48,388 bases of DNA from Pseudomonas sp. BN417 (GTDB lineage Bacteria; Pseudomonadota; Gammaproteobacteria; Pseudomonadales; Pseudomonadaceae). Every line of letters begins with the position of its first letter. The stretch's first letter is position 1. The position numbers were made by a program, and so were the translations under genes. The DNA lies in the NCBI RefSeq assembly GCF_029871205.1, contig NZ_SSOJ01000092.1:1-48388 (forward strand), in the 5' to 3' direction. Shown here piece by piece: positions 16,016 through 27,366 of this stretch. A model generated the notes under the pieces. That model was not told where the DNA came from, did no database searches, and was given only the letters and a program-made list of their open reading frames with translations.

Positions 16016-18160
16016 CTACGCGCGGAACTGGTCCATCAACCCCTGCTGGTGGTTGGCCAGGCGGTTGAGGGCCTGGCTGACCTGGGCCGATTCCTCGGCC
16101 TGGCCGGAGAGCGACTCGGTGACGTCGCGGATGGCCGCCACATTGCGGTTGATCTCCTCGGCCACCGCGCTCTGCTCTTCGGCGGCCGAGGCGATCTGCA
16201 GGTTCATGTCGGTGATCACCGTCACCGCATCGCCGATGCGTTGCAGGGCGGCGACCGCCTGCTCCACCTGCTCGACGCTGCCCTGGGCCTGGCGGTGGCT
16301 GCTGTGCATCGAGCCGACCACTTCACGGGTGCCGTGCTGCAGGCCTTCGATCACCTGGCGGATTTCCTCCACCGAGTCCTGGGTACGTCGGGCCAGGTTG
16401 CGTACTTCGTCGGCCACTACCGCGAAGCCGCGCCCGGCCTCGCCGGCACGGGCCGCCTCGATGGCGGCGTTCAGGGCCAGCAGGTTGGTCTGCTCGGCGA
16501 TGGCGCGGATCACTTCCAGCACCGAGCCGATCTGCTCGCTGCTGGCGGCGAGGCTCTGCACCTCGTCCATGGCCGCGCTCATCTCGCTGGCCAGTTGGTC
16601 GATGGCGCTGGTGGTTCGGCCGATCACGCCGAGCCCCTCGCGGGTGGCGTGGTCGGCGCCACGGGCGGCTTCGGCGGCCTGGGCGGCGCTGCGCGCAACG
16701 TCCTGGGCGGTGGCGCTCATCTCGTTGGAGGCGGTGGCCACCTGGTCCACTTCGCGGTACTGCTGCTGCATGCCGGCGCTGGTCTGGCTGGCGATGGCGG
16801 CGGACTGGTCGGCGGTGCTGCGGGCGTCCTGCACCGAGCGTTTGACGTCGGCGATGACCGGCTGCAGCTTGTCGAGGAAGCGGTTGAACCAGCCGGCCAG
16901 TTCGCCCAGCTCGTCCTGGCGGACGTAGTCCAGGCGCCGGGTCAGGTCGCCTTCGCCGCTGGCGATGTCCTTGAGCATGCCGGCGACGGCCAGGATCGGC
17001 CGGGTCACGCCCCGGGCGGTGAGCCAGATCAGCAGGAGGCCGGCGATGGCCGCGACGAGGCCGATCAACAGGCCCACCAGGTTGGCGGTCTGGTTTTGCT
17101 GGTCGAGCTTCGCTTCCAGTTCAAGGGCCGGCGCCAGCAGCACTTTTTCGGGTACTTCCAGCAGCACGCTCCAGGGCGCGGCAGTGGGGATCGGCTTGAA
17201 CGGCTCCATCACCCGCAGCATGCCGTCGTGCTCCATCTGCACGGACTTGCCGGCCTGCAGGTTGCCGGTCAGTTCGCCGGCCTTGTCGCCGAAGGCCTTG
17301 TCCAGCTTGGCGCTGAGCCGGGTGGTGTCGCGGCTGTGGCCGGCGAGCAGGCCGGCGGGGCTGATGATGCTGACGTGGCCATTGCCATCGAACAGTTCGC
17401 GGTTCCCGGCCAGGCTCAGTTGCTGCAGGCTTTCCAGGCTGATGTCCAGGCCCATGACGCCCACGGTCTTGCCGTTCAGTTGCAGCGGGAAGGCGATGCT
17501 GGTCATCAGGGTCTGCTTGCCGCCGACGTTGTCGAAGTAGGGATCGAGCACACAGGCCTGGCCGGTCTTCATCGGGCAGGTGTACCAGGCGTTGTAGGGG
17601 GCGCCGCTGGGGCCGGTGCTGCTGTCGGCGAGCAACTCCTCGGTCATGGATTCGGACTCGAGCTTGCCGGGTGAGGGTTGCGACCAATAAAGGGAGAAAC
17701 GGCCCTTGTCGTTGCTGCCCATCTCGGCCTGGCCTTCGAAGAGTTCGTCCTTGCCGTCCAGGGCGTTGGGTTCGAATACCAGGTAGAGACCGAGGATCTC
17801 CGGGTTGGCCTCCAGGCTGGTGCGCACCTGGCGGGTAAGGTCCTCGCGCAGGTCGAAGGCATCGAGGAAGCGCTTTTCCGCCTGCTCCTTGAGGAACAGT
17901 ACCTGGCGCGAGAAGCCCTTGCCGTACTGGTAGTTGTCCATGAAGTAGCGCTGGATGCGGATCGCCTGCAGCTCCGCCCGGGCCCGCAGGCGCAGGCGCG
18001 CGCTCTGGTCGAGCATCTGGCTGCTGTCGGCTTTCACCAGCCCGGCGCTGCGCTTGGACTGGTAGAGGGACGAGCCGACCAGCAGGGTCACGATGGCCAG
18101 CAGGCAGAGGCCGGCCAACAGGGTGATCTTCCACTGGATGGACAGGCGAGTGAACGGCAT
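16016..18160 (-). CDS. tlpQ: Methyl-accepting chemotaxis protein, TlpQ-like (dCache)
   Basis: The 714-residue chemoreceptor has a first membrane helix (about 12-32), a periplasmic dCache-type ligand-binding region (about 35-370) containing [12 protein letters not shown] and [11 protein letters not shown], a second membrane helix (about 385-405), HAMP, and a signalling domain. The hairpin tip [19 protein letters not shown] is canonical. The identification with P. aeruginosa TlpQ, which senses histamine and polyamines, rests on length, domain plan and remembered position beside nuo (PA2654). The ATG at 18160 has AAGGA upstream; an ATG 15 codons further upstream would add a non-hydrophobic tail. 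It is divergent from the adjacent transporter, which is PA2653 in the same synteny. Confidence 0.85.
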   Translation of the reverse strand: MPFTRLSIQWKITLLAGLCLLAIVTLLVGSSLYQSKRSAGLVKADSSQMLDQSARLRLRARAELQAIRIQRYFMDNYQYGKGFSRQVLFLKEQAEKRFLDAFDLREDLTRQVRTSLEANPEILGLYLVFEPNALDGKDELFEGQAEMGSNDKGRFSLYWSQPSPGKLESESMTEELLADSSTGPSGAPYNAWYTCPMKTGQACVLDPYFDNVGGKQTLMTSIAFPLQLNGKTVGVMGLDISLESLQQLSLAGNRELFDGNGHVSIISPAGLLAGHSRDTTRLSAKLDKAFGDKAGELTGNLQAGKSVQMEHDGMLRVMEPFKPIPTAAPWSVLLEVPEKVLLAPALELEAKLDQQNQTANLVGLLIGLVAAIAGLLLIWLTARGVTRPILAVAGMLKDIASGEGDLTRRLDYVRQDELGELAGWFNRFLDKLQPVIADVKRSVQDARSTADQSAAIASQTSAGMQQQYREVDQVATASNEMSATAQDVARSAAQAAEAARGADHATREGLGVIGRTTSAIDQLASEMSAAMDEVQSLAASSEQIGSVLEVIRAIAEQTNLLALNAAIEAARAGEAGRGFAVVADEVRNLARRTQDSVEEIRQVIEGLQHGTREVVGSMHSSHRQAQGSVEQVEQAVAALQRIGDAVTVITDMNLQIASAAEEQSAVAEEINRNVAAIRDVTESLSGQAEESAQVSQALNRLANHQQGLMDQFRA

Positions 18161-18402
18161 GGAGTTTTCCTTCTGTCTCGTCGGAACTTCATTCGTTGTC
18201 GGCATCAGTGGCGATCTCTTGACGCAAAGACGACGAATAGCCGTGCGGAATGCACGAGGGTGCAATTTGCAGGCAAGAATTATGCACAGTCCGCCCAATA
18301 TTCCGAACGCTTTTGACAGGGGGCCTCGGTTTCGGCAGAGTGCGCGCTTTTTTTCCGCGGCAGGGCCGCGGGCGGCGTGATCGGGAAACCTGAGGAGAGG
18401 CG

Positions 18403-19719
18403 ATGAATGCGGTAGTGGCGGCGGTGGGGATAATGCTCGTCCTCAGCCTGTGCCGGGTACATGTGGTGGTGGCGCTGATCGTTGGCGCACTGGCGGGCGG
18501 ACTGGTCGGCGGCCTGGGCGTGGAAGCCTCGCTGGCGGCCTTCAACAAGGGCCTCGGCGGCGGCGCCACCGTGGCGCTGTCCTACGCGCTGCTGGGCGCG
18601 TTCGCGGTGGCCATCGCGCGCTCCGGCTTGGCCCATGCCCTGGCGGACAAGGCCCTGGCGCTGGTGGGCCGGCAGGAAGCCAACGGCGGCGGCGCGCTGA
18701 AATGGCTGCTGGTCGCCCTGTTGCTGTGCGTGGCCATTGCCTCGCAGAACATCCTGCCCATCCACATCGCGTTCATCCCGCTGCTGGTGCCGCCTCTTCT
18801 ATATGTACTGACGCGCCTGTCGATCGACCGCCGGCTGATCGCCTGCGTGATCACCTTCGGCCTGATCACCCCCTACATGTTCCTGCCGGTGGGCTTCGGC
18901 AATATCTTCCTGAACGAGATACTGCTGGCGAATGTGGTGAAAAGTGGCGGCGACGTTACCGGTGTGAGTGTCACCCAGGCCATGTTGATACCGGCCCTGG
19001 GCATGGTGTCCGGCCTGTTGATCGCGCTCTTCAGCTATCGCCGCAAACGCAGCTATGACCTGGAGCGTATCGCCCAGGCCGAGCAGGTGAGCGTGGCCTA
19101 CAACTCGATGAGCCTGGGGGTGGCCGGCGTGGCAATCCTGGTGGCCTTCGCGGTGCAGCTGTGGCTGGACTCGATGATCATCGGCGCGCTGCTGGGCTTC
19201 GTGATCTTCTCGCTGTCGGGCGTGGTGCGCTGGAAGGAAGCCGACGACCTGTTCACCGAGGGCATGAAGATGATGGCCATGATCGGCTTCATCATGATCG
19301 CCGCCTCCGGCTTCGCCGAGGTGATGCGCGAAACCGGCCAGGTGGCGACCCTGGTGGAGACCTCGGCCGGCTGGATCGGCCACAGCAAGGCACTCGGTGC
19401 ATTGCTGATGCTGCTGGTGGGCCTGCTGGTGACCATGGGCATCGGCTCGTCCTTTTCCACCGTACCCATCATCGCCGCGATCTTCGTGCCGCTCTGCCTG
19501 CAACTGGGCTTCAGCCCGCTGGCCATCGTCAGCATCGTCGGTACCGCCGGTGCCCTGGGCGACGCCGGCTCGCCGGCTTCCGACTCGACCCTGGGTCCGA
19601 CCGCGGGCCTGAACGTCGACGGTCAGCACAACCATATCTGGGACACGGTGGTGCCCACCTTCCTGCATTACAACCTGCCGCTGCTGGCCTTTGGCTGGGT
19701 CGCGGCCATGGTGCTCTGA
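18403..19719 (+). CDS. Na+/H+ antiporter-family transporter
   Basis: The 438-residue inner-membrane protein has about eleven hydrophobic segments. The N-terminal block (about 1-75) and the [40 protein letters not shown] and [11 protein letters not shown] stretches fit the NhaC-like Na+/H+ antiporter family, many members of which carry amino acids or other organic solutes. The start at 18403 has a strong GAGGAG ribosome site. The divergent TlpQ-like receptor shares the 242-base intergenic region, suggesting that the receptor and the transporter may handle related ligands. The substrate is not provable from sequence. Confidence 0.85.
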   Translation: MNAVVAAVGIMLVLSLCRVHVVVALIVGALAGGLVGGLGVEASLAAFNKGLGGGATVALSYALLGAFAVAIARSGLAHALADKALALVGRQEANGGGALKWLLVALLLCVAIASQNILPIHIAFIPLLVPPLLYVLTRLSIDRRLIACVITFGLITPYMFLPVGFGNIFLNEILLANVVKSGGDVTGVSVTQAMLIPALGMVSGLLIALFSYRRKRSYDLERIAQAEQVSVAYNSMSLGVAGVAILVAFAVQLWLDSMIIGALLGFVIFSLSGVVRWKEADDLFTEGMKMMAMIGFIMIAASGFAEVMRETGQVATLVETSAGWIGHSKALGALLMLLVGLLVTMGIGSSFSTVPIIAAIFVPLCLQLGFSPLAIVSIVGTAGALGDAGSPASDSTLGPTAGLNVDGQHNHIWDTVVPTFLHYNLPLLAFGWVAAMVL

Positions 19720-19796
19720 TCCGCGCCGCATCTGGCGCGCCTGGTGGATTGCCTGGGCGGGCTGGTGAAGCAAGTATCTGATCGGCGATCCGCCTC

Positions 19797-19871
19797 TGTA
19801 GGAGCGAGCTTGCTCGCGAAGCTGTTCGCGAGCAGCACGGAGGGTGGATCGGCGAAGCGCCATACACCCTC
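19797..19871. repeat. REP plus second inverted repeat
   Basis: TGTAGGAGCGAGCTTGCTCG begins at 19797 and is followed by GCTGTTCGCGAGCAGC, a classical Pseudomonas REP. Next to it, GAGGGTG (19840-19846) and CACCCTC (19865-19871) form a second inverted repeat around GGCGAAGCGCC. Together they occupy most of the gap between the transporter and the AI-2E-family gene. Confidence 0.75.
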
Positions 19872-19967
19872 GCCCCGACCCGCGCCATGCCGCGCCGAAA
19901 ACACTTCGCACTTTCCCAGGCACCCCGCGGACTAACCCAGTAGGTCCCCAACACCCGTGGCCCCGCC

Positions 19968-21035
19968 ATGGCCTCTCAGCGCCAACTGGAAAACCGCACC
20001 CTGATCCTCCTGCTGGTGGTGGTATCCCTGGCCTTCTGCTGGATACTCCTGCCCTTCTACGGCGCCGTGTTCTGGGCCGTGGTGCTGGCGGTGATCTTCT
20101 CCCCTCTGCAGCGCGAGCTGGCCCTGCGCCTGGGTGGGCGCGGCAATCTTTCGGCGATGGTCACCCTGGCCATCTGCCTGTTGGTTGCGGTGCTGCCGGT
20201 CCTGCTGATCGGCCTGCTGCTGGTGCAGGAAGGCGCGGACTTCTATCACCGGGTCGAGTCCGGCGAGCTGGATATCGGCGCCTACGTCAACCAGTTCAAG
20301 GACCTGTTGCCGAATTTCCTCCAGCGCCAGCTGGACCGCTTGGGGATCGACAACGTCAATGGCCTGCGCGATCGCATCGTCAGCGGCATGCTGCAGGGCA
20401 GCCAGTTCCTCGCCACCAAGGCGTTCGCCATCGGCCAGAACACCTTCGAGTGGGTGGTGGGCTTCTTCGTGATGGTCTACCTGCTGTACTTCTTCCTGCG
20501 CGACGGTTTCGACGTGGCGCGCAATGTGCGCATGGCGGTTCCCCTCGGCGAGCAGCACAAGCGCCGGCTGCAGATCAAGTTCACCCGTGTGGTGCGCGCC
20601 ACGGTGAAGGGCAACATAGTGGTCGCCATCGCCCAGGGAGCGCTGGGCGGCCTGGTGTTCTGGGTACTGGAGATTCCCAGCCCGGTGTTCTGGGGTGTGA
20701 TGATGGCCTTCTTCTCCTTGCTGCCACTGGTGGGCGCCGGGTTGATATGGGGGCCGGTGGCGCTGTTCTTCGTGATCAACGGCGCGCTCTGGCAGGGCGT
20801 GGGGTTGGCGCTCTTCGGCATCCTGGTGATCGGCCTGGTGGACAACCTGCTGCGGCCGATCCTGGTGGGCAAGGACACGCGAATGCCCGACTACCTGGTG
20901 CTGATTTCCACCCTCGGCGGGTTGGCGCTGTTCGGCCTCAACGGTTTTGTCATCGGCCCTCTGATCGCCGCGCTCTTCGTGGCGAGCTGGGACCTGTTCA
21001 CCGAGACTCGCGGCAAGGTGCAATTGCCGCCGTGA
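19968..21035 (+). CDS. AI-2E/PerM-family permease
   Basis: The 355-residue inner-membrane protein has about seven to eight hydrophobic segments and the family blocks VVLAVIFSPLQREL, FFVMVYLLYFFLRDG, LPLVGAGLIWGPVALFF and LVDNLLRPILVGKDTRMP. The family includes AI-2 exporters, Na+/H+ exchangers and permeases of unknown substrate; nothing here decides between them. The ATG at 19968 has only a weak ribosome site. It is convergent with nuoN, and a bidirectional terminator lies between. Confidence 0.87.
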   Translation: MASQRQLENRTLILLLVVVSLAFCWILLPFYGAVFWAVVLAVIFSPLQRELALRLGGRGNLSAMVTLAICLLVAVLPVLLIGLLLVQEGADFYHRVESGELDIGAYVNQFKDLLPNFLQRQLDRLGIDNVNGLRDRIVSGMLQGSQFLATKAFAIGQNTFEWVVGFFVMVYLLYFFLRDGFDVARNVRMAVPLGEQHKRRLQIKFTRVVRATVKGNIVVAIAQGALGGLVFWVLEIPSPVFWGVMMAFFSLLPLVGAGLIWGPVALFFVINGALWQGVGLALFGILVIGLVDNLLRPILVGKDTRMPDYLVLISTLGGLALFGLNGFVIGPLIAALFVASWDLFTETRGKVQLPP

Positions 21036-21068
21036 GGCACAGGCGCCACCCTGGAAAACACCCGCCCA

Positions 21069-21100
21069 CAAAAAACCCGGCGCCTGGCCGGGTTTCTTGT
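21069..21100. terminator. Bidirectional terminator between the AI-2E permease gene and nuoN
   Basis: AAACCCGGC (21073-21081) and GCCGGGTTT (21087-21095) form a 9-bp stem with a 5-base loop. A-rich sequence lies on the left and T-rich sequence on the right, so it can end the permease transcript on the plus strand and the nuo transcript on the minus strand. Confidence 0.9.
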
Positions 21101-21115
21101 TTCTGCAGTGCTGCC

Positions 21116-22579
21116 TCAGTTGGCCAGGGCCACCAGGCCGGAGTGATGGACCAGGTCCAGCAGCGGCTGCGGGTAGACGCCGAGGAAGAACGCCAGCAGG
21201 GCGACGAACAGCAGCATGATGCCGCCGGCGCGCTGGGCCCAGTGCAGTTCCGCGTCGTGGCGGCGCAGGTTAGGCTCGACCAGGAACAGGGTCACCATGA
21301 CGCGCAGGTAGTAGAAGATGCCGATCGCGCTGCCCAGGACCAGGGCGCCCAGCAGCCACCAGAGGCCGGATTCGACACCGGCGGCAATGACGAAGAACTT
21401 GCCGATGAAACCTGCGGTGAGCGGGATACCGGCCAGCGACAGCATCATCACGGTGAGCACGGCGGTCAGGTACGGACGGCGCCAGAACAGGCCGCGGTAC
21501 TCGTACAGGGCGTCACAGTCACGGCCGCTGTAAGGAGTGGACATCAGGGTCACCACGCCGAAGGCGCCAAGGCTGGTCAGCACGTAGGTGGCCAGGTAGA
21601 CGCCGATGGCTTCCACGGCCAGGCCCTTGCTGGCGATCAGCGCCACCAGCAGATAGCCGAAGTGGGCGATGGACGAGTAACCCAGCAGACGCTTGATGTT
21701 GTTCTGCACCAGGGCCAGCAGGTTGCCGAACAGGATCGAGGCGATGGCGATCGCAGTCAGCAGGTCGTTCAGCCAGCCGCCGGCAGTGGCCGGGGAGAGC
21801 TGGTACAGGCGCAGCAGCACGGCAAACACCGCGACCTTGCTGACAGTGGCCAGGAAGGCCGCCACCGGCGCCGGGGCGCCTTCGTACACGTCCGGGGTCC
21901 AGAGGTGGAAGGGCACCAGGGACAGCTTGAACGCCAGGCCGATCAGCATCATGCCGATGCCGAGCTGGGACAGAACGCTGGAGCTGCCGGCGGCGGCCAG
22001 CTGGCTGAAGCTCAGGCTGCCGGCGTCGGCGTAGAGCAGGGCCATGCCGAACAGCAGGAAGGCGGAACCGGCGGCCGAGAGCACCATGTACTTGATGCCG
22101 GCTTCCAGGGAGCGCTTGTTGAAGAAGGCGTAGGCCACCAGGCCGAAGATCGGTACCGAGAGCAGTTCCAGGCCGATGAACAGGCCGGCCAGGTGCTGTG
22201 CGGTGACCAGCACCAGGCCGCCGGCGGCGGCCAGGAGGATCAGTAGGTACATCTCTTCGCGGTTGCCCGGGTAGCCCTTGCCGGACTCACCACCCAGGTA
22301 GGCGTGGATCAGGGTGACGCAGGCGAGGGTGCCCGCCAGGACCAGGGCCATGTAGTAGGCGCCGAAGTTGTCCACCATCATCAGCGGGGTCACCTCCAGC
22401 GGGGCGACCTTGAGGGCAGGGAGGATGGAAACCAGGGCCAGGTTGAGACCGATGACCGAGAGGCCGAAGGTCCAGGAGTGGTGACGCTTCCAGGCGATGG
22501 CCAGCATGACCACCACTATGGTGGCGCAGGTGACCAGCAGCGGCAGCAGGGCGATCAGGTGTTGAGTCGTGAATTCCAT
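21116..22579 (-). CDS. nuoN: NADH-quinone oxidoreductase subunit N
   Basis: The 487-residue antiporter-like membrane subunit of complex I (E. coli NuoN is about 485) forms one of the three large proton channels. About 14 hydrophobic helices are visible. The blocks [17 protein letters not shown] (with the functional glutamate), [19 protein letters not shown] (with the central lysine) and the [17 protein letters not shown] stretch are characteristic. It is the last gene of the nuo operon; nuoM ends 7 bases before its start. Confidence 0.97.
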   Translation of the reverse strand: MEFTTQHLIALLPLLVTCATIVVVMLAIAWKRHHSWTFGLSVIGLNLALVSILPALKVAPLEVTPLMMVDNFGAYYMALVLAGTLACVTLIHAYLGGESGKGYPGNREEMYLLILLAAAGGLVLVTAQHLAGLFIGLELLSVPIFGLVAYAFFNKRSLEAGIKYMVLSAAGSAFLLFGMALLYADAGSLSFSQLAAAGSSSVLSQLGIGMMLIGLAFKLSLVPFHLWTPDVYEGAPAPVAAFLATVSKVAVFAVLLRLYQLSPATAGGWLNDLLTAIAIASILFGNLLALVQNNIKRLLGYSSIAHFGYLLVALIASKGLAVEAIGVYLATYVLTSLGAFGVVTLMSTPYSGRDCDALYEYRGLFWRRPYLTAVLTVMMLSLAGIPLTAGFIGKFFVIAAGVESGLWWLLGALVLGSAIGIFYYLRVMVTLFLVEPNLRRHDAELHWAQRAGGIMLLFVALLAFFLGVYPQPLLDLVHHSGLVALAN

Positions 22580-22586
22580 AACCTAC

Positions 22587-24113
22587 TTACCGGGCAACGA
22601 GTTGATTGACGGCGGAATCCAGCCACTGGTGCACGCCATGCATGGTCGCAGCAGAGGTATCCAGCACCGGTTGCGGGTAGATGCCGAGCAGGACCAGCAG
22701 GCCGGCGAGGCCCAGGACCATGGTCAGCTCGCGGTATCTCAGGCCTTCGTAGACGCTCTCGGTCTTGGCCGGGCCGAAGTAGGCGCGGTGGATCATGATC
22801 AGCGAGTAGACCGAACCGAACACCAGGCCAGTGGAGGCCAGTACGGCGATCCAGGGCACTTGCTGGAAGGCGCCGATGAGGATCAGGAACTCGCCGACGA
22901 AGTTGCCGGTGCCGGGCAGACCCAGCGCGGCGGCGGCGAAGAACAGGCTGACGCCCGGCAGGTAGGGCATGCGGCTCCAGATGCCGCCCATCTCGCGCAT
23001 GTCGCGGGTGTGCAGGCGCTCGTAGAGTTGGCCGCACAGGATAAAGAGTGCGGCGGCGGAGAGGCCGTGGGCGATCATCTGCACGATGGCGCCCTGCAGG
23101 GCGATCTGGCTGCCGGAGTAGATGGCGATCAGCACGAAGCCCATGTGGGACACGCTGGAGTAGGCCACCAGGCGCTTGATGTCGGTCTGGGCGAAGGACA
23201 GCAGGGCACCGTAGACGATGGCGAACACGCCGAGCCACTGGGCGATCGGCGCGAACTCGGCCGAGGCGTTGGGGAACAGTGGCAGGGCGAAGCGGATCAT
23301 GCCGTAGGCGGCGGTCTTCAGCAGGATGCCGGCCAGGTCCACGGAACCCGCGGTCGGCGCCTGGGCGTGGGCGTCGGGCAGCCAGGAGTGCACCGGCACC
23401 ACCGGGAACTTCACCGCGAAGGCGGCGAAGAAGCCGAGCATCAGCAGGTACTCGGTACCGGGCGCCAGTTCGGCCTTCAGCAGGTCGGCGTAGTTGAAGG
23501 TGAATACGCCGGTGTTGCTGTAGTTCACCAGCACCAGGCCGAGGATCGCCACCAGCATGATCAGGCCGCTGAACTGGGTGTAGATGAAGAACTTGGTGGC
23601 GGCGTTGATGCGCGACTTGCCCTTGCTGCCACTATGACCCCAGAGCGCGATGAGGAAGTACATCGGCACCAGCATCATTTCCCAGAAGAAGAAGAACAGG
23701 AACAGGTCGATGGCGAGGAACACGCCGACCACGCCGCCGAGGATCCACATCAGGTTGAGGTGGAAGAAGCCGACGCGGTTCTGGATCTCGCGCCAGGAGC
23801 ACAGCACGGACAGCACGCCGAGCAGGCCGGTGAGGACGATCATCAGGATGGAGATGCCGTCCAGGGCCAGGTGGATGGTGATGCCGAAACGCTCGATCCA
23901 CTGCACCTTGAACTCTTCCGCCCACACCGGATCGGTACCGGGGGCAGGGGCCAGGGTGAAGTCGCTGGTCGCCCACAGCCAGAGGCCGAGGACGAACAGC
24001 AGGGTCATGGTCAGCAGGGCGATCCAGCGGGGCAGGGTGGTGCCGAAGCGCTCACCTTGCCAGCAGAGCAGGCCGCCGATGAAGGGAATCAGGATTAGCC
24101 AGGGCAGAATCAT
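22587..24113 (-). CDS. nuoM: NADH-quinone oxidoreductase subunit M
   Basis: The 508-residue antiporter-like subunit of complex I (E. coli about 509) is a proton-pumping channel in the membrane arm. E145 in FFFFWEMMLVPMYF is the essential helix-5 glutamate, and the lysine of FAVKFPVVPVHSWLPDAHAQ is the helix-7 lysine. KRLVAYSSVSHMGFVL is the conserved broken-helix region. Start and length agree with the family. nuoL ends 25 bases upstream. Confidence 0.98.
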   Translation of the reverse strand: MILPWLILIPFIGGLLCWQGERFGTTLPRWIALLTMTLLFVLGLWLWATSDFTLAPAPGTDPVWAEEFKVQWIERFGITIHLALDGISILMIVLTGLLGVLSVLCSWREIQNRVGFFHLNLMWILGGVVGVFLAIDLFLFFFFWEMMLVPMYFLIALWGHSGSKGKSRINAATKFFIYTQFSGLIMLVAILGLVLVNYSNTGVFTFNYADLLKAELAPGTEYLLMLGFFAAFAVKFPVVPVHSWLPDAHAQAPTAGSVDLAGILLKTAAYGMIRFALPLFPNASAEFAPIAQWLGVFAIVYGALLSFAQTDIKRLVAYSSVSHMGFVLIAIYSGSQIALQGAIVQMIAHGLSAAALFILCGQLYERLHTRDMREMGGIWSRMPYLPGVSLFFAAAALGLPGTGNFVGEFLILIGAFQQVPWIAVLASTGLVFGSVYSLIMIHRAYFGPAKTESVYEGLRYRELTMVLGLAGLLVLLGIYPQPVLDTSAATMHGVHQWLDSAVNQLVAR

Positions 24114-24138
24114 GACGGGCTCAATTCCTTAAGTAGAT

Positions 24139-25986
24139 TCAGGTCAGCAACACGGCGCCGAGCACGAGCACGGCCCCGCCGACTATGGATACGGCGTACC
24201 AGCGCAACTGGCCGGTCTGGCTGCGGCTGAGCGCGCTGTTGCCACCCCTTACCACGCGCGGGATCAGGCCGATGCTGCCGTCGATGGGATCGCGGCGGAG
24301 CAGGCGGCAAGCCAGCAGGTACGGTTTGACGAACAGCAGGTCGTAGAGCCAGTCGAAGCCCCAGGCGGCGAACCACCAGGCACCGAGGAAGCGGCCCGGG
24401 GCGCTCTGGGCGACGGCAGTGACGAAGCGGCGCTTGCCGAGGAAGAGCATGGCGGCCAGCAGGATACCCGCCAGGGCGATGGCGCCCGAGGCGATTTCCA
24501 GGCTGTGCTTGGCCTCGCCACCGGCATGGCCGACGCTCTCGGGCAGCACACCGGCCAGCGGCGGAGTGATCAGCGCGCCGACGAAGGTGGAGAGCACCAG
24601 CAGCACCACCAGCGGCAGGCTGTGGGCGATGCCGTGGCCGGCGTGGGCCTCGGTCCTGGCCTCACCATGGAAGACGATGAAGATCAGGCGGAAGGTGTAG
24701 ATCGAGGTCAGGAAGGCGCCGGCCAGGCCCGCGTAGAGCAGGGCGGAATGGCCACTGGCGAAGGCTTCCCAGAGGATCTCGTCCTTGGAGTAGAAGCCCG
24801 CGGTGACCAGCGGCAGGGCCGCCAGGGCCGCACCACCCACCAGGAAGCAGGCGTAAGGCAGCGGCAGCTTCTTCCACAGGCCGCCCATCTTGAAGATGTT
24901 CTGCTCATGGTGAAGGGCGTTGATCACCGCACCGGAGGCAAGGAACAGCAGGGCCTTGAAGAAGGCGTGGGTCATCAGGTGGAAGATCGCCGCGTCCCAT
25001 GCACCCACGCCCAGGGCGAGGAACATGTAGCCGATCTGGCTCATGGTGGAGTAGGCGAGGATGCGCTTGATGTCCGTCTGCACCAGGGCGGCGAAGCCGG
25101 CCAGGACCAGGGTCACGCCGCCGACGATGCCGACCAGTTCGTGGATCTCCGGGGTCAGCAGGAACAGGCCGTTGGTACGGGCGATCAGGTAGACGCCCGC
25201 GGTCACCATGGTGGCCGCGTGGATCAGCGCGGAGACCGGGGTCGGGCCGGCCATGGCGTCGGCCAGCCAGGTCTGCAGCGGCAGCTGGGCGGACTTGCCC
25301 ACTGCGCCGCCGAGCAGCATCAGGGTGGCGACCCAGAGCCAGGCGTCACCGGCCTGGTACTTCTGCGGGGCCAGCACCATCAGCTCCTGGATGTTCAGGG
25401 TGCCGAGGTGGAAGAACAGGATGAACAGGCCGATGGCCATGAACACGTCGCCGACGCGGGTGACGATGAAGGCCTTCAACGCCGCGTTGCCGTTGGGCGT
25501 GTGCTGGAAGTAGTGGCCGATCAGCAGGTAGGAGCACAGGCCTACGCCTTCCCAACCGAAGTAGAGGAACAGCAGGTTATCGCCCAGTACCAGGAACAGC
25601 ATGCTGGCGATGAACAGGTTGGTGTAGGCGAAGAAGCGCGAGTAGCCCTCGACACCGCTCATGTACCAGGACGCGAACAGGTGGATCAGGAAGCCGACGC
25701 CGGTGACCACGCCGAGCATGGTCAGGGACAGGCCGTCCAGGTAGAGGGTGAAGCTGGGGGCGAAGCCCGCCACGCTCATCCACTGCCAGAGCGTCTGGGT
25801 GTAGACGCCACCCGGGGGCGGGGCGACGTTGAACTGCCAGATGATCGAGGCGGCAACCAGGGCGGACAGGCCGACCGAGCCGACGCCGATGACGGCAGCG
25901 GTATTCTCCGAAAAACGCCCGCGGGAGAAGGCCAGGATGAACCAGCCGAGCAGTGGGAACAGGCAAGTGAGGAATAGAAGGTTCAT
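24139..25986 (-). CDS. nuoL: NADH-quinone oxidoreductase subunit L
   Basis: The 615-residue subunit (E. coli about 613) is the distal proton channel of complex I, with the long lateral helix at its C-terminus. E146 in [17 protein letters not shown] and K231 in [19 protein letters not shown] match the essential residues. [12 protein letters not shown] and [20 protein letters not shown] are standard. Its start codon overlaps the nuoK stop by 4 bases, indicating translational coupling. Confidence 0.98.
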   Translation of the reverse strand: MNLLFLTCLFPLLGWFILAFSRGRFSENTAAVIGVGSVGLSALVAASIIWQFNVAPPPGGVYTQTLWQWMSVAGFAPSFTLYLDGLSLTMLGVVTGVGFLIHLFASWYMSGVEGYSRFFAYTNLFIASMLFLVLGDNLLFLYFGWEGVGLCSYLLIGHYFQHTPNGNAALKAFIVTRVGDVFMAIGLFILFFHLGTLNIQELMVLAPQKYQAGDAWLWVATLMLLGGAVGKSAQLPLQTWLADAMAGPTPVSALIHAATMVTAGVYLIARTNGLFLLTPEIHELVGIVGGVTLVLAGFAALVQTDIKRILAYSTMSQIGYMFLALGVGAWDAAIFHLMTHAFFKALLFLASGAVINALHHEQNIFKMGGLWKKLPLPYACFLVGGAALAALPLVTAGFYSKDEILWEAFASGHSALLYAGLAGAFLTSIYTFRLIFIVFHGEARTEAHAGHGIAHSLPLVVLLVLSTFVGALITPPLAGVLPESVGHAGGEAKHSLEIASGAIALAGILLAAMLFLGKRRFVTAVAQSAPGRFLGAWWFAAWGFDWLYDLLFVKPYLLACRLLRRDPIDGSIGLIPRVVRGGNSALSRSQTGQLRWYAVSIVGGAVLVLGAVLLT

Positions 25987-26291
25987 CCGCGCATCTCGCT
26001 GGCAGCGTCGATATCGAGGGTATGGAAGCGGCGGTACAGCTGCAGCAGGATCGCCAGGCCGATGCTGGCCTCGGCGGCTGCCAGGCTGATCACCAGAATG
26101 AACATGATCTGGCCGTCAGGCTGGGCCCAACGGGCGCCGGCGACCACGAAGGCGAGGGCGGCGGCGTTCATCATGACTTCCAGGCTCATGAGCACGAAGA
26201 GGATGTTGCGCCGTACCATCAGGCCGATCAGGCCGAGGCAGAACAGCACGCCGGAGAGCGCCAGGCCGTGTTCCAGTGGGATTCCAGTCAT
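25983..26291 (-). CDS. nuoK: NADH-quinone oxidoreductase subunit K
   Basis: The 102-residue subunit (E. coli about 100) has three membrane helices in complex I. The two buried glutamates used in proton transfer are present, E38 in [11 protein letters not shown] and E74 in [11 protein letters not shown]. The ATG at 26291 ([10 protein letters not shown]) is chosen by family length; the upstream part of the frame is a shadow of nuoJ. The gap to nuoJ is 4 bases. Confidence 0.97.
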   Translation of the reverse strand: MTGIPLEHGLALSGVLFCLGLIGLMVRRNILFVLMSLEVMMNAAALAFVVAGARWAQPDGQIMFILVISLAAAEASIGLAILLQLYRRFHTLDIDAASEMRG

Positions 26292-26295
26292 GGCG

Positions 26296-26796
26296 TTACT
26301 CCTTTGCTTCGTGGCGGCCGAGGTGGAAGGCGGCGACCAGGGCTGCCAACAGCAGCATGGAGGCCAGTTCCACGGCCAGCAGATAGGGGCCGAACAGGGC
26401 GATGCCGACCGTCTTGGAGTCCACGGTGGTATGGCCGATGGTGGCGCCGCTGGCATTGCCGAACAGCACATACAGCAGCTCGACCAGCAGGGCGGCGGAG
26501 AGCAGGGCAGGGCCGGTCCAGATGCCGGGCTTGAGCCACTTCTTCTCTTGCTCGGCGATGGCCGGGCCGAGGTTCAGCATCATCACCACGAAGACGAACA
26601 GCACCATGATGGCGCCGGCGTAGACGATGATCTCCAGGGCGCCGGCGAAGGGCGCGCCGAGGGTGAAGAAGCACATCGACACCGCCAGCAGCGAGACGAT
26701 GAGGTTGAGCAGGGCATGCACCGGGTTGGTGTTGGTGACCACCAGCAGGGTGGAGGCCACCGCCACGGCGGCGGCGAAATAGAAGGCGAATTCCAC
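26296..26796 (-). CDS. nuoJ: NADH-quinone oxidoreductase subunit J
   Basis: The 166-residue, five-helix membrane subunit of complex I is slightly shorter than E. coli NuoJ (about 184), the difference being at the variable C-terminus. [40 protein letters not shown] carries the conserved third-helix region (only part quoted per block: [18 protein letters not shown]). Translation starts with GTG at 26796 after a strong AAGGAG. It lies between nuoI (11 bases) and nuoK (4 bases). Confidence 0.96.
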   Translation of the reverse strand: MEFAFYFAAAVAVASTLLVVTNTNPVHALLNLIVSLLAVSMCFFTLGAPFAGALEIIVYAGAIMVLFVFVVMMLNLGPAIAEQEKKWLKPGIWTGPALLSAALLVELLYVLFGNASGATIGHTTVDSKTVGIALFGPYLLAVELASMLLLAALVAAFHLGRHEAKE

Positions 26797-26806
26797 GCAC
26801 GTCTCC

Positions 26807-27355
26807 TTAGGGCAGCAGGCTCTTCACGTTGATCGGCTCGGCCTCGTTCTGCGCGGCGCCTTTCGGCTTGCCGGCAATGGCCATACCCGCCACGCGATAG
26901 AAGTTGTAGTCCGGGTTCTTGCCGGGACCGGAGATCAGCAGGTCTTCCTTCTCGTACACCAGGTCCTGGCGCTTGAACTCACCCATCTCGAAATCCGGGG
27001 TCAGCTGGATCGCGGTGGTGGGGCAGGCTTCTTCGCACAGGCCACAGAAGATGCAGCGGGAGAAGTTGATGCGGAAGAACTCGGGGTACCAGCGACCGTC
27101 TTCGGTCTCGGCCTTCTGCAGGGAGATGCAGCCGACCGGGCAGGCCACCGCGCAGAGGTTGCACGCTACGCAGCGTTCCTCGCCATCGGGGTCGCGGGTG
27201 AGGACGATGCGGCCGCGGTAGCGCGGCGGCAGGTACACGGGCTCTTCCGGGTATTGCAGGGTGTCACGCTTGCGGAAGGCATGGCTGAAGATCATCACCA
27301 GGCTTCGCAGCTGGGTGTAGGTGCCATGCACGACGTGGATGATTTCTTTGATCAT
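26807..27355 (-). CDS. nuoI: NADH-quinone oxidoreductase subunit I
   Basis: The 182-residue ferredoxin-like subunit carries clusters N6a and N6b of complex I. Two CxxCxxCxxxCP motifs are intact: [12 protein letters not shown] and [12 protein letters not shown]. It passes electrons toward N2 in NuoB at the membrane interface. The start at 27355 ([13 protein letters not shown]) fits family length (E. coli about 180) and follows a GGAG-type site. nuoH ends 12 bases upstream. Confidence 0.98.
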   Translation of the reverse strand: MIKEIIHVVHGTYTQLRSLVMIFSHAFRKRDTLQYPEEPVYLPPRYRGRIVLTRDPDGEERCVACNLCAVACPVGCISLQKAETEDGRWYPEFFRINFSRCIFCGLCEEACPTTAIQLTPDFEMGEFKRQDLVYEKEDLLISGPGKNPDYNFYRVAGMAIAGKPKGAAQNEAEPINVKSLLP

Positions 27356-27366
27356 GGTGTTTCTCC

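Noticed and set aside
19844-22246. An 800-codon plus-strand frame running across the AI-2E gene into nuoN
   Set aside because: It is an open shadow caused by high GC; composition is Arg/Pro- then His/Gln-rich and the real genes are in other frames.
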